Positions 12,950 through 24,612 are shown, counted from the first letter of the stretch. The stretch: DNA of 64,000 nucleotides from Trichopria drosophilae (GCA_030407085.1 CM059587.1:29671001-29735000), one strand, 5' to 3'. Notes: generated by a model not told the origin, from the letters alone. Made by a program: numbers and translations.

Positions 12950-13625
12950 AATTTTAGGTCTGTTCGTTAATTGCCGTGTGCCCAATCTTAGTGCACCGCG
13001 ACCTTCAACTGCGTGGTCCCAGAATCCGTTGGTCCAGCACTGAGCAAAGGTTGGAGTTTGGAAAATGCGGGTGGAAATGAATATTAGCAGATCAATCCAA
13101 AACACTGTATATTTCGATTGCACTATGCATTTAAGCGCGAACGACACTATTCGGAGCGCGTGGCGGGAGATGACGGTCCACCGGTGTTTCGGACGAATTA
13201 TTCCTTAAAATATTGAAATGAAAGACTGCAAAGGTAAATTTGCGGAGATCTTACGAGATCTGCTACGCGGATGCGGCGGAAAAGCGGTTCAGATGTACAG
13301 ATGTCGGCGCGGGCAAAATCGTATACTCCGATTTGGAGAACAGGTGTTCTCGCGGAGACGACCTTATCGAATCTTGCCGTCTTCCCGGAAAAGCGATTCC
13401 GAGAAAACCGCAGCGACGGAAGTGGAATTCGTATAGTGAGAATTCCTTAAAAACAATTTAAAGGGCCAGTAGGCGCGAGATTCAAAATGCGATAAGCGCT
13501 TATCTATAATAGCAAGCGCGGTGACGGTACCGGCGCTGTTGAGTGTGCGCGTGAGCCAACAGATGGCGTTGCGATGTCGCTTTCGAAGCGAAACGACGAC
13601 GGTAGTTTCGGACATAGCGCAACAA
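12950..13625. promoter_or_regulatory. CpG-rich island in AT-rich sequence
   Basis: GC and CpG content jump here (for example GATGCGGCGGAAAAGCGG, GAAGCGAAACGACGACGG), against an AT-rich background. It contains the perfect palindrome GATAAGCGCTTATC near 13,489-13,502. Overlapping open frames exist at 13,218-13,461 (+) and 12,932-13,147 and 13,364-13,615 (-), none recognised. It could be a promoter and 5' exon of an unseen gene, or a diverged older insertion. No TATA box or clear donor site was fixed. Confidence 0.3.
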
Positions 13626-15557
13626 GGTCATCCATTAAATTCTTCTTGTATAATCAATGGAACTTTATCGGAAAACGTTATTCAGAATTTTCTATTACTT
13701 AATAGTTTAATATTTTATTAAAACTTCTTTCCGATAAAATGTATTTCAGATAGTGCTAAATTATTATTCTGATGGAAAAAGTGAAGCGATCAAATCTTGA
13801 TGAAATAAAAAATAGGTGAGTAGGGTTTTTATTTTGTTCACCTCGCCGAATATGTTTGCTCAAAATCTGTTCCTGTTGTAGTTATTACACAACATAACAA
13901 CGCAGAAAATATTTTCAGGATGTTAGATTTGCATATGAAATGTTGGAGATGAAATGTATAGTTAAAAGAAGCTACTAAAATCCAATAAAATAGCGAAATA
14001 TTAAATTTAATACTTGAGAAAATTATTAGATTTTGAAATGTTGGTTTTAAATAGTTGTTTATTAATCTACTTACTATTTCAATTAGATTAATTTTAAACT
14101 TTGATTGAATGTTTAATTTTTCGATTGTATCGTTAAACATGAGATTTTAGGAATGAAACAGAGATACTTTATTTGTAACAAATGAAATCTACTGGGATGG
14201 TTTATAATTATTCCTTACGAGTGAGATATCAGCATAATCCTTTTCGGAAAGTGCCATGAATTTATCAAAACATTTATACCACTTATCAGTGGTTGCGAGT
14301 CGAAAAACCGACAAATCTAAAAATCCGATATGTCAAAAACTGATTTGTTTTTAAGTTTTCCAACAGAATTTTGTACACGAAAAATTTTGAAAAAAAATTC
14401 GCACGATGATGTACGAAAATACTAGAAATTACAAAATTCTGGTGAGACGATTGTTAAGCAATGAAATTCGGATGAAAGTGGACGGCTAAAGAATAAGGCC
14501 CCTGAATTAGATCTAAATGCACACACACTTAGAAGACGCAATTGTGTTCAAAAAATGATTTTAACATTTTTTGCTCGTGGTTATGAAAATTAATAATTTT
14601 AATAGAAAGATAATTAAAAAAATTATAAAATTTTTACTGCAGATTATTTTTCTACCGCATTTTCTTCTACGTGAAAATATTTATAAACTAATAGATCGTT
14701 TCAAGATTAAACAATAACCTGTACTCTGAAATTCTTTACATATCGCCATTTTTATGGGTTCGCTGTGATCAAAAACGTTTTATAGGGAAGTCTCATCAAG
14801 AATACTTAAATAAAATTGGAATTAAACATAAAAAAAAGTGGTCTGCCTGGTATGGATTGCCCCACATGTTATTTTTTATATTGTGTCGAAATAGAATAAA
14901 TAATTTTTAAACGGCATTTGAATAGATACTGGTGTAACATCACATAAAAAAGAAAAATTTAATGGCCAAACATTATCCCAATTAATAACAAAAATATAAA
15001 ATGTACATTATAAATAGCGCTTTGGAAGTGAACACAGATTTGCAAAAATTAATCAATTTTGTGGCATAATTTGTCATGATTAACATGTATTGTTCTCACA
15101 AGAAATAGCTTAGCACATTTAATTGATTTTAAAAAATGTTGATGTTCGCACATCCAATCTTTTGAATTACACGTTTAAATTAAAAAATCTGTCGGACATA
15201 AGTTCTGTACGTTCAACAGGTTGTATATTAACTCGGGTGCTTTGATGTGACTCTACCTACATGAATATTTGAATAACTCATGTATGTTCGATCGGAATTT
15301 TTCACAATTATTATTAAGTAGGAAAGTTATTTTTCAACCCATAACTACGAATTTTTAGCTGATATCACGTGAAAGTCAATTAATTTTGAAATTATCAAAA
15401 ATGTTTCGCGAACTTTGTTTTCAGAAACTAAAATTTGCTATTTTATGAACAAACTATTTACGAATAGGTTATTTTTAATGTTATAGTCATCATCTCGTAA
15501 GTTATTATTCTGATCTTCTCACGTGTACAAATTGATTGAGAAGTATTTCAAAAGAAA
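13626..15557. other. No gene seen
   Basis: AT-rich sequence next to the CpG-rich island. A 100-codon minus frame (13,838-14,140) is AT-driven and unrecognised. No repeat unit was found. Confidence 0.45.
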
Positions 15558-17265
15558 CTAGTGTTGGCGTGGTGGCGCGCTCGCTTCGCTCGCTCAGAAA
15601 CTTCGACCCAGTGGAGAGTCAGCTATTCCTTAATACTCGTTTGTTTACTAACAGCTTTCAATTATATTATAAAATTATATTGATATTTGGGGTCGAATCA
15701 TATTTAGGTCCAAGTGGCCTCGATAGATACAACAATATAGTGTTTCTTACTCTCTAAATCTGAATTAGTAGAATTTTTACTATTTCGATAAGTAGCAGAA
15801 TATTCGACTAATTTATTAGTACTATATTAGTCAAATTTCCCGATATCATTTAATGAATTAGTAAAATCTGGCATATTGTTTTCACTAATAGCAAATAGTA
15901 AAATGATATCACTATTTTATAAGTAATATCATTTCACCATTTGAAATAGTAAACAAATTCACTGTTTGAATTAGTCGAAAATCCGCGTGTTTCTTTGTTC
16001 AATGTCATAATGTAAGGAAAGTGCATATCAACAATAGATTGTACTTTGAAACCTCTCGGTATCACATATTCGTCGCAGAATAACGATTATTTGTTATCCA
16101 TCAAGATCTGGAAACGAATGGTTAATCGTCGTAAACAAGTCGTAAGTATTTTGTGTATAATTAAGGTTAGAATGTTTAACAATGTAAGTTTTCTTGCTGG
16201 GCACAATATTTTTATAAATTTTGTTCGTTTTTTTCTCTGGGCGTTTTTAACGACCTGTAGCGTAATAAAATTAAAACGCGTTATAATTTTTCAAAATTTA
16301 ACGTGCTAAATTTTCAAAAACCATAATTCTAACTTCGATTTGGTATAGTATTGAATTTAGAGGTATTACCCAAAGTTTTATTCTAAAAGTTAGGTTAATG
16401 ATTAATGATTTGTGTTTTACAGATTCATAGATTCCAAAATGATGATTAATCCAGAAATGGATTCTGCAGAATTATCAAAGCAGCTCCAAGATTATGTTGA
16501 CACTGAAGTTACCCTCTGTTAGTCCGTGTAGTACAGTAACCGAAGATTGATCATTTTTAACAAATTCGTACGGTAACAGTTAAAGGGATACGAAATAATC
16601 AATTTCTACTAATTTATTTAGTATTTCAGATTTACTAATTCGTTTAGTAACAAATTTTGACTAATGTAATTAGTAAATTTCTACCATTTATTGGTAACCC
16701 ACTTTTCTCTTTTTCAATTAGTAGAATTTGACTTACAATTAGTAAAATTTTATTAATTCAGATTTAGAGAGTATATGTATGAAAATAGAAAATGAGCATT
16801 TTCAAACTTCGACCTAAACAACAGGCCAGCCGAAGCATTAATAAATAAAAGTTGCAAAACACTTACTTCATACACTTGTATTCTAATAGACTATTCGATG
16901 CATATTACATGTTTACTGTGTTTTACTAATTACTGTTTGTATCATTATGATCTTATATATATACAATATATATACATATAATTCGTCAAAGATATCTTGA
17001 AAGTGTCGAAAAAATCTCTGACGGATATCTTATAGATATCTATATGACATCTTTTAAATATATCGAAACAGTTAGTTTCGTATCAAGGGCGTAAAAGAAC
17101 TTATGCGCCCGTAGGTGATCACCGCGCCCGAGGGGCTGGCAAAGACTACCCCTGGGGGGTAGGGGGTCCAAACGTCGAAATTTGATGAAAAACTATAGGG
17201 TAATTTTTTTGCCGAGGTGACCAAATTCAATACTTCGTTCAGACCTAAGGTCTGGGTCGAAGTAA
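15558..17265. repeat. Dispersed repeat (copy A), split by an inserted element
   Basis: The sequence from ACTAGTGTTGGCGT to the end GTCTGGGTCGAAGTAA matches 26,958-27,613 closely on both sides of an insertion at 15,750-16,771. Its right end is the same block that ends many other repeats in this window (GACCAAATTCAATACTTCG then AGACC..GGTCT..CGAAGTA). Peptides read across it (for example LRSLRNFDPVES) are repeat translations, also found in copy B. Confidence 0.7.
15750..16771. mobile_element. 1,022 bp TA-flanked inverted-repeat element with exon-like cargo
   Basis: Ends CTCTCTAAATCTGAATTAGT and, inverted, CTCTCTAAATCTGAATTAAT; both are flanked by TA, and the matching site at about 27,150 is uninterrupted (one base differs). 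AT-rich subterminal arms (15,750-16,000 and 16,590-16,771) repeat ACTAATTxxTTAGTA-type motifs. The middle (about 16,010-16,560) is different: a frame ending at a strong donor (AAGTC then GTAAGT, 16,142) can be joined in phase to a segment after TTTTACAG (16,422) reading FIDSKMMINPEMDSAELSKQ and on to a stop. It has no transposase, so it is non-autonomous. The cargo may be a captured host gene piece; its family is not recognised. Confidence 0.7.
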
Positions 17266-17294
17266 TATAAAAAATTTGCATACGGCGAAATGAT

Positions 17295-18770
17295 TTAAGA
17301 TATACTATATGATAGTTCTAGATATACTTATTTGTTTTTATTGTTTTGTTCTTTATTCTTTTTTGTTCTGAATTTTGAATATTTGTGTTTTTTAATTGTT
17401 TTTTCTTTGTTCCTTAAATTTTGTTTATTTGGTTTCTGTAGTTCCTTTTTTTATTTTTGTTTATTAGTTTCATTATTTGTTTTCTTTTCGTTCCCTGAAA
17501 TTTCGTTTATTTGGTTTCTTTGTTTGTTTTACTGTTTCCGCTTTCCCTAAAAATTTTTTTATTCGGTTTCTTTAATTGTTTTGATTTTCCCTTAAATTCA
17601 ATTTATTTGGTTTGTTTAATTGTTGTGTTCTGTTTCCCTTAAATTTTGTTTATTCGGTACCTTTATTTATTTTTGCCCTTAAATTTCGTTCATATAGTTT
17701 CTTTATTTGTCCGATTGTTTTTTATTTCCCCTAAATTTTGTTCATTTGGTTTCTTTATTTATTTTGATTTTTCCATTAAATTTTGTTTGCTTGGTTACTT
17801 TATTTATTTTATTCTTTTCTGTGTCCCTTAAATTTGGGTTATTTACTTCATTTTTCCTTTGGCATTGAATTGTGTTTATTCTGTTTCTTTATTTGTTTTA
17901 TGGTTTTCTGTTTCCCTTAAATTTTTCTTTGTTTGATAGTTTCTATTGTCCTTCAATTTTGTTCATTTGTTTTCTTTATTTTTTTCGTTTTTCCTTCAAT
18001 TTCGTTTATTTTGTGTCTTGTTTTCTGTTTCCCTTGAAAATCGCTTGTTTGTTTACTTTATTTGGTTTGTTTTTTCTTTTATCCTTAAATTTGGTTTCGT
18101 TCTTTTTGTCTTAAATGTTGTTTCATTTTACTGTTGTCCTTAATTTTTGTTTATTCGGTTTCTTATTCTTTATTGGTTTTGTTTCTTCCCTCAAATTCTA
18201 TGTATTTGGTTTATTTTTTTTCTCTTTCCCCTAAAATGTTGTTTCTTTGTTTCGATTTTTTTCTTACATTTTTATTATTTGGTTTCTTTATTTGTTTTCT
18301 TTTTTTATTTCTCATCAAATTTGACTAATCTGTTTTTTCTTTCTTCCTTAAATTTTGTTTGTTCGGTTTCTTTGTTTCTTTTTTCCCTGAAATTTTGTTT
18401 ATTTGTTTTCTTAAAATGTTTCCTATTTTCCTATCTTTATTAATGCATTTTTCCCTTAAATTTCGCTTAGTTTTCTATATTTGTTTTGTTTTGTTTTTCT
18501 CTCATAAATTTTGTTCATTTGTTTTACCGTTTTCTCTATACCTAAAATGTTTATTGAGTTTCTTTATTTTTTTTATTTTTTCTTTCATTTTGTTTATTTA
18601 TTTTACTTCTTTCTCTATTCCTCAATTTGTCGTTATTTGTTTTATTTGTTTCTTATATTTCATGTTTTTTTTTTGTTTTTTATATTTGGTTTTTTACTGA
18701 TTTCCTAAAATCTTGTTTATTTGTTTTTTGTCTATTTACATTCAATTTCTATAATTTTTCAATTTAAAAA
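17295..18770. repeat. T-rich, pyrimidine-biased degenerate minisatellite
   Basis: About 1.45 kb of diverged units of 50-60 bp around TTCCCTTAAATTTTGTTTAT and TTGGTTTCTTTATTTGTTTT. The plus strand has very few A and G. All the hydrophobic Phe/Leu/Ser-rich frames here (up to 113 codons) are translations of it. The complement of its unit resembles the spacer blocks of the array at 19.4-22.1 kb, so the two arrays are in inverse orientation. Confidence 0.75.
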
Positions 18771-19374
18771 ATAAAAACAATCTATAAAATGATTGGTTTT
18801 CTCTTTCTACTGACAATAAATTCATGACAATATGTAACTAATTCACAAACATTAGGAGATTCGCAGGAAAATGAACTCCACTCGAACCTACGAATTTTTA
18901 TAATTCTCAAACATTGTTTCCTCTTAAATACGCCATTAACTACGAGATAATTATTAAAATATTTCTTACACGTATTTAACACTGGCATTTGAAATGAATG
19001 TGTACATATTTCTCCACATATAACGTTATTCATTATTCTCTACGAATTGTTAGAAAAATTGACGCGTATAAAAAGAAAAAATTTAGCGATAAAAATTTAT
19101 CGAAAAAAATAATCATTTAACGCAACTTTCAAAATTTCTCAAAATTTTGAAAAGCAAAAGAATACTACTATTATGTATCTTGTATTATATACACCGGATT
19201 TGAAAGGCCTGGAAAAGCGCGGGCACGACGATCGACCGGACGGCGCGCGCACCGAAGCTTCGCGACTCCGCTCGGAGGTGTTGGCGGATTTTTTGGTTTT
19301 CTCGATATGAAAGTGGGTTTTTTTCTTGAATATATACTGCAAATTATTAAACAAGATTGAAGGAAAAAAGAAAA
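18771..19374. other. Spacer between two oppositely biased arrays
   Basis: Mixed AT-rich sequence with one GC-rich patch (about 19,195-19,290, containing CGACCGGACGGCGCGCGCAC). Open frames of 73-124 codons on the minus strand cross it, but none is recognised. It sits where the loop would be if the flanking arrays paired. Confidence 0.4.
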
Positions 19375-20102
19375 AACAAATAAAGAAATCAAATAAATAA
19401 AATTTTAGGGAAAAAAAATAGAACAAACACCCAAAAATTAAGGACAGCGGGAAAAACGACAGAACTAAAGAAACTGTATACCCAAAAATTAAGGACAGCG
19501 GAAAAAACGACACAAATAAAATTTAAGGGAAAGAGAAAACAAATAAACAAAAGAAAAAACAAATCAAATAAAGAAAACAAATAAGCGAAATTTAACGGAA
19601 TCAGGAAACAACCTAAAAAGACACCAAATAACAATAAAACCAATACCCAAAAATTAAGGACAGCGGGAAAAACGACACAACTACAGAAACTGTATGCCCA
19701 AAAATTAAGGGCAGCGGGAAGAACGACACAATTAAAGAAACTATATACCCAAAAATTAAGGACAGCGGGAAGAACGACACAACTAAAGAAACTATATACC
19801 CAAAAATTAAGGACTGCGGAAAAAACGACACAAATAAAGAAACTATATACCCAAAAATTAAGGACTGCGGAAAAAACGACACAAATAAAGAAACTATATA
19901 CCCAAAAATTAAGGACAGCGGAAAAAACAATGCAAATAAAATTGAAGGGAACGAGAAAACAAATCAAATAAAAAAAATAAGTAAGCGAAATTTAACGGAA
20001 ACAACGTAACAAGACACCAAATAACAATAAAACAAATACCCAAAAATTAAGGACAGCGGGAAGAACGACACAACTAAAGAAACTATATACCCAAAAATTA
20101 AG

Positions 20103-20383
20103 GTTCAAAACACTCCCCCCCCCCCCCCCCAAGGGGGATGGGGCCAAATTTGAGTGATGCGCCAGCACCGCTGGTTGTGCACACTTTAAAAAGATATACA
20201 ACAATACAGCTCCCAAAATTATTAGCAACAAGCTGCCTGCCTTGATGCTTCTGTTGGTTCAGAGAACCTTTCAAGCGTTGCCACGGCCCGCCAGAATCCA
20301 ACCCTATTTGCGGATGACTACCAGGTGGACACGTCACGCAGAAGCGCTCCCCCGTGTGGAACCCACCTGGTAGGGGCTTGACA
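20103..20383. repeat. GC-rich block within the minisatellite, copy 1
   Basis: It begins at a C16 run (20,115-20,130) and AAGGGGGATGGGGCCAAAT, runs through AGCACCGCTGGTTGTG and TTAGCAACAAGCTGCCTG to GGGGCTTGACA. It matches 21,151-21,419 at roughly 80-85% by eye. Unique GC-rich sequence continues to about 20,620. No recognised protein; it may be a short retroelement fragment. Confidence 0.65.
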
Positions 20384-21150
20384 CCGCACCCCAGCTCCCC
20401 AGTACGGTGGGTATCTCGAGTCGTTTTACGATCAAGCATTCGAAGGCACAGAGCAGCCGAACGGTCGGGTCCGTGAGGTCGTCAATTCTCAAAACTTGCT
20501 AAGAGAAGCGGATTTTTCAAAAGCATTGCTCCTCTTCGAGTTCGGGCACTTCGACCCCTCCCTCTTCCATTGCGGACGGAGTTACCCGCTCCGCTCTCTT
20601 CCACAAGTCCCCTGCGGGGAACAATTAAGGACAGCGGGAAAAGCGACACAACTAAAGAAACTGTATGCCCAAAGAACGACACAACTAAAGAAACTGTATA
20701 CCCAAAAATTAAGGACAGCAGGAAGAACGATTGCGAAACACCTGTTTTGAGATAATAATTTTGCAAAATCAATAACAGGTGGGGTTTTGTGTTCTCTTAT
20801 TCAATAGTGAAATACACTTTTCTGATCATCAATGCTCCGTTATAAGTGTAATCATTAGCGGTGCGTTCATGTTAGAACGACGCATATTTATGTTTCCTTT
20901 ATTCCTTTATTTACATTTTGTACAATACTGTCTATACCAAGAAATAACTTGACAAGACACCAAATAACAATAAAACAAATGCCCAAAAATTAGGACAGCG
21001 GGAAAAGCGACGCAACTAAAGAAACTGTATGCCCAAAAATTAAGGACAGCGGGAAGAACGGCACAACTAAAGAAACTATATACCCAAAAATTAAGGACAC
21101 TTGAGTGTTGTTTATTTAAGGTGTCTTCCCTCCCTTTCGGGTTTAAGGCA

Positions 21151-21419
21151 CCCCCCCCCCTCCCCCACGGGGGAATGGGGCCAAATTTTAGTGATGCGGC
21201 AGCACCGCTGGTTGTGTACACTTAAAAAAGATATACAACAAGTCAGCTACCACATTTATTAGCAACAAGCTGCCTGTCTTGATGCTTCTGTTGGTTCACA
21301 GAACCTTTCTAACGTTGCCACGGCCCGCTAGAGGCCAACCCTTTCTGCGGTTACTGCCTGCACGGACACGGCACGCCGTAGCGCTCCCCCGTGTGGAACC
21401 CGCCGGCAGGGGCTTGACA
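21151..21419. repeat. GC-rich block within the minisatellite, copy 2
   Basis: This is the second copy of the block at 20.1-20.4 kb: C10-T-C5 tract, GGGGAATGGGGCCAAATTTT, AGCACCGCTGGTTGTG, then GGGGCTTGACAG running straight back into the 51 bp unit. The same order of parts in both copies suggests duplication together with the array. Confidence 0.65.
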
Positions 21420-22173
21420 GCGGGAAGAACGACATAACTAAAGAAACTATATACCCAAAAATTAAGGACAGCGGGAAGAACTACACAACTAAAGAAACTG
21501 TATACCCAAAAATTAAGGACAGCGGGAAAAACGACACAAATAAAATTGAAGGGAAAGAGAAAACAAATCAAATAAAGAAAAGAAGTAAGCGAAATTTAAC
21601 GGAATCAGGAAACAACCTAACAAGACACCAAATAACAATAAAACAAATACCCAAATATTAAGGACAACGGGAAAAGCGACACAACTAAAGAAACTGTATA
21701 CCAAAAAATTAAGGACAGCGGGAAGAACGACACAACTACAGAAACTGTATACCCAAAAATTAAGGACAGCGGGAAGAAGGACACAACTAAAGAAATTATA
21801 CACCCAAAAATTAAGGACAGCGGGAAGAGCGACACAACTAAAGAAACTGTATGCCCAAAAATTAAGGACAGCGGGAAGAACGACACAATTAAAGAAACTA
21901 TATACCCAAAAATTAAGGACAGCGGTAAGAACGACACAACTAAACAAACTGTATACCCAAAAATTAAGGACAGCGGGAAAAAACGACACAAATAAAATTT
22001 AAGGGAAAGAGAAAACAAATCAAATAAAGAAAACAAGTAAGCGAAATTTAACGGAAACAGGAAACATCCTAACAAGACACCAAATAACAATAAAACAAAT
22101 ACAGAATTATCGGTCAGGCATATTGAAGCCGCAATATCAAAAACCCACATTTCATTGTGCGTTTCCCCATTTA

Positions 22174-22440
22174 TTTTGAAAAATACAAACCAGAATAAAA
22201 AATATTTCTAATAAAAAAGATAGAGCATCAAATTCTGTACAAAAAAGATTGGAAGCATTTTTTTTGTAATGTCAAAGGCAATGTGTATAAATATCCCAAA
22301 ACATGAAACTGTGTTATAAATGAGGTTATATGATAAAAGAAATCGATTATTCTCAGGTAGATCAGCCTTTTTTGTAGAGAATTTCATGCTCTATCTTTTT
22401 TGTTTGAAACATTTTTTAATAAAATTTGAATTTTTCAAAT
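22174..22440. repeat. Inverted repeat, about 75 bp arms
   Basis: The left arm (AAAAAAGATAGAGCATCAAA and flanks) is the inverse of the right arm (TCATGCTCTATCTTTTTTG and flanks), with a loop of about 120 bp. The same sequence recurs at 23.06, 24.67, 25.3, 27.7 and 62.85 kb as part of a dispersed repeat. Confidence 0.6.
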
Positions 22441-22556
22441 GGGAATATTCCCATTTTAACACTGCCAGGAAAGAAGGCGGCAGAGGATAATTCTAGCATC
22501 GTTAGGTTCGAGTAGTTTCTATACATATATTGTAACAATATCTTGCTCCTCAAATA

Positions 22557-22994
22557 GGGTGAATATGCCAATGAAAGGACGGTTAAGCATTTTTCACACT
22601 TTGATCGATCGTAACTTTTGAATTCTTTTATGAAAATTTAATTATGATACCACCATTAGAATCGTTAGACTCTGCTCTTTATGACCGTGTAGTTCAATCT
22701 TTGATTTTATTTAATTATTAACCTCGTCTGCATACGTTTGTAAAAAAATCCGCTAAACCCCAATGAATAGACGGGTTAAATCAAACGGGACGTTTTCAGT
22801 ACCAGTTTTGGATGGCTTCAAAACCTTGCTTTGATTTTACAAAATAATAAACACTGGAAGATCAATAGTACTGTAAATATTGTTTTGAATGTTCAAAGAA
22901 AATAAAAATATGTATTTTGTTGCATGTTGTGCATCATACATTCATAAGAAATATAAATATGTAGAAAATCGTCCATTCATTGGCATATTCACCC
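22557..22994. mobile_element. 438 bp TA-flanked element, copy 1
   Basis: Ends GGGTGAATATGCCAATGAA and, inverted, GGGTGAATATGCCAATGAAT are flanked by TA on both sides. It is non-coding. It lies in a 550 bp block (22,441-22,996) repeated almost unchanged at 23,876-24,431. Confidence 0.8.
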
Positions 22995-22999
22995 TATAT

Positions 23000-23490
23000 T
23001 TATATGTGGGATACTTCGGTTACCGTTTTTTACGGCATTATCGTTGATTTTACCAAGAAATGAATAGAACCTTTTTTGTAGAGAATTCGATGTTCTATAT
23101 TTTTTGTTTGAAACATTTTTTTTGTACGATTTGTATTTTTTGTTAAAAAATGGAAAAAACGTGTTTTTTGTTAAACCTCCCCATAATCTAGTATGCATTG
23201 TCTCCAAATACTAATCAGATCTAAGTTTGGCTAAGAGAAACCCAAATCCGTTTGTACGTTTTAAATTCGTCCTGCCAGTCGCGAGATATCGCGTATACAA
23301 AATTTTGCCCACGGACGGACGGACGGACGGACGTACAACCTAACGGACACCAATTTTTACTTCGACCCAGACCATGGGTCTGGCGAAGTATTGAATTTGG
23401 TCAGTTCTCGCCAGAAAATTACCCAATAGTTTTTCATCAAATGTCGACGTTTCAGGCCCTAAGGAACCCAAAGCAACAATAAACTAGATG
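23000..23490. repeat. Dispersed GACGGACG / TCGAAGTA repeat, copy 1
   Basis: It runs through TTGTAGAGAATTCGATGTTC, CGCGAGATATCGCG, a GACG tandem tract (23,311-23,333), ACAACCTAACGGACACCAA and then the TCGAAGTA-type terminal block in inverse order (ACTTCGACCCAGACC to GTCGACGTTTCAGG). Other copies are at 24.6-25.1, 25.1-25.8, 27.6-28.1 and 62.8-63.3 kb. It carries no coding capacity. Confidence 0.7.
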
Positions 23491-23532
23491 CCGTCGACCC
23501 GGATGCCTACAATTTTGGCTAAATTCGTATTG

Positions 23533-23849
23533 CACACGGAGAAAAATAATCAGCAAAATCAGCCGAAAAATCCGCAGATTCTACCAATTTTATCCTATAG
23601 GGATGGCTGATGGAATTCCGTTTGGGATAGCCGATAATTTCAGCTAAATTTACTAAAAGAGTCCGCAAATTTAACGGAACAAATCTGCTAATGTAGCGGA
23701 AATTTAGAGCTAAGCGCGAATTTAGTAGGGTTAAGGATACATTAGCGGAATCAAAACAGCTAAAATTTCATATATTTTCGGCAATTCCAGCCGAAAATTT
23801 TAGCTCATATGAATCAGCTAATCCAGCGGAGTCATTTTTCTCCGTGCAG
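23533..23849. mobile_element. 317 bp element with CACGGAGAAAAAT ends
   Basis: CACGGAGAAAAATAATCAGC at the left and GTCATTTTTCTCCGTG at the right are terminal inverted repeats. Inside are many AGCTAAA/GCGGAA blocks in both orientations. It is non-coding and flanked by dispersed repeats. Confidence 0.6.
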
Positions 23850-23991
23850 TTCCCTGACGAAAGGCTGATGCTTCCGGGAATATTCCCATTTTAACACTGC
23901 CAGGAAAGAAGACGGCAGAGGGTAGTTCTAGCATCGTTAGGTTCGAGTAGTTTCTATACATATATTGTAACATTATCTTGTTCCTTACATA

Positions 23992-24429
23992 GGGTGAATA
24001 TGCCAATGAATGGACGGTTAAGCATTTTTCACACTTTGATCGACTGTAACTTTTGAATTCTTTTATGAAAATTTAATTATGATACCACCATTAGAATCGT
24101 TAGACTCTGCTCTTTATGACCGTGTAGTTCAACCTTTGATTTTATTTAATTATTAGCCTCGTCTTCATACGTTTGTAAAAGAATCCGCTAAACCCCAATG
24201 AATAGACGGGTTAAATCAAATGGGACGTTTTCAGTACCAGTTTTGGATGGCTTTAAAACTTTGCTTTGCTTTTACAAAATAATAAACACTGGAAGATCAA
24301 TAGTACTGTAAATATTGTTTTGAATGTTCAAAAAACATAAAAATATGTATTTTGTTGCATATTGTGCACCATACATTCATAAGAAATAGAAATATGTAGA
24401 AAATCGTCCATTCATTGGCATATTCACCC
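23992..24429. mobile_element. 438 bp TA-flanked element, copy 2
   Basis: It has the same ends, length and TA flanks as the element at 22.56 kb and also shares about 115 bp of left flank, so the two arose by duplication of a larger block and not by two insertions. Confidence 0.8.
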
Positions 24430-24612
24430 TATATTAAAATTGAAAATGAGCATTTTCAAAACTTCGACCCCGACCGTAGGTCAGTCGAAGCACTGATAAA
24501 TGAGCACGTCTTGTTCACATTGATGCTTAAAAAAACGCGGTTTAGTCGAGTTTTTTAACAGGTCGGGTTGCAGGAAATACATTTTTTTATATGTGGGATA
24601 CTTCGGTTTCCG

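Larger units (their letters stand above)
19375..22105. repeat. 51 bp minisatellite array with higher-order structure
   Basis: The unit CCCAAAAATTAAGGACAGCG followed by GGAAGAACGACACAACTAAA and GAAACTATATA is 51 bp, a multiple of three, and repeats many times with A-rich spacer blocks (near 19.51-19.63, 19.93-20.03, 21.54-21.65 and 21.99-22.10 kb). Because 51 is 17 codons, minus-strand frames stay open for up to 192 codons and read as a 17-residue hydrophobic repeat (VYSFFSCVVLPAVLNFW). This is most simply a repeat effect: there is no leader, and the frames break at spacers. Two GC-rich blocks interrupt it. Confidence 0.85.

Noticed and set aside
17332..18708. Series of plus-strand hydrophobic frames (up to 113 codons) resembling membrane proteins
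   Set aside because: All are translations of a T-rich degenerate minisatellite; Phe/Leu/Ser content follows from the DNA repeat.
20098..20439. 113-codon minus frame with Gly/Pro-rich sequence
   Set aside because: It lies in a GC-rich block that is duplicated at 21.15 kb, where the frame is not kept; no known family.
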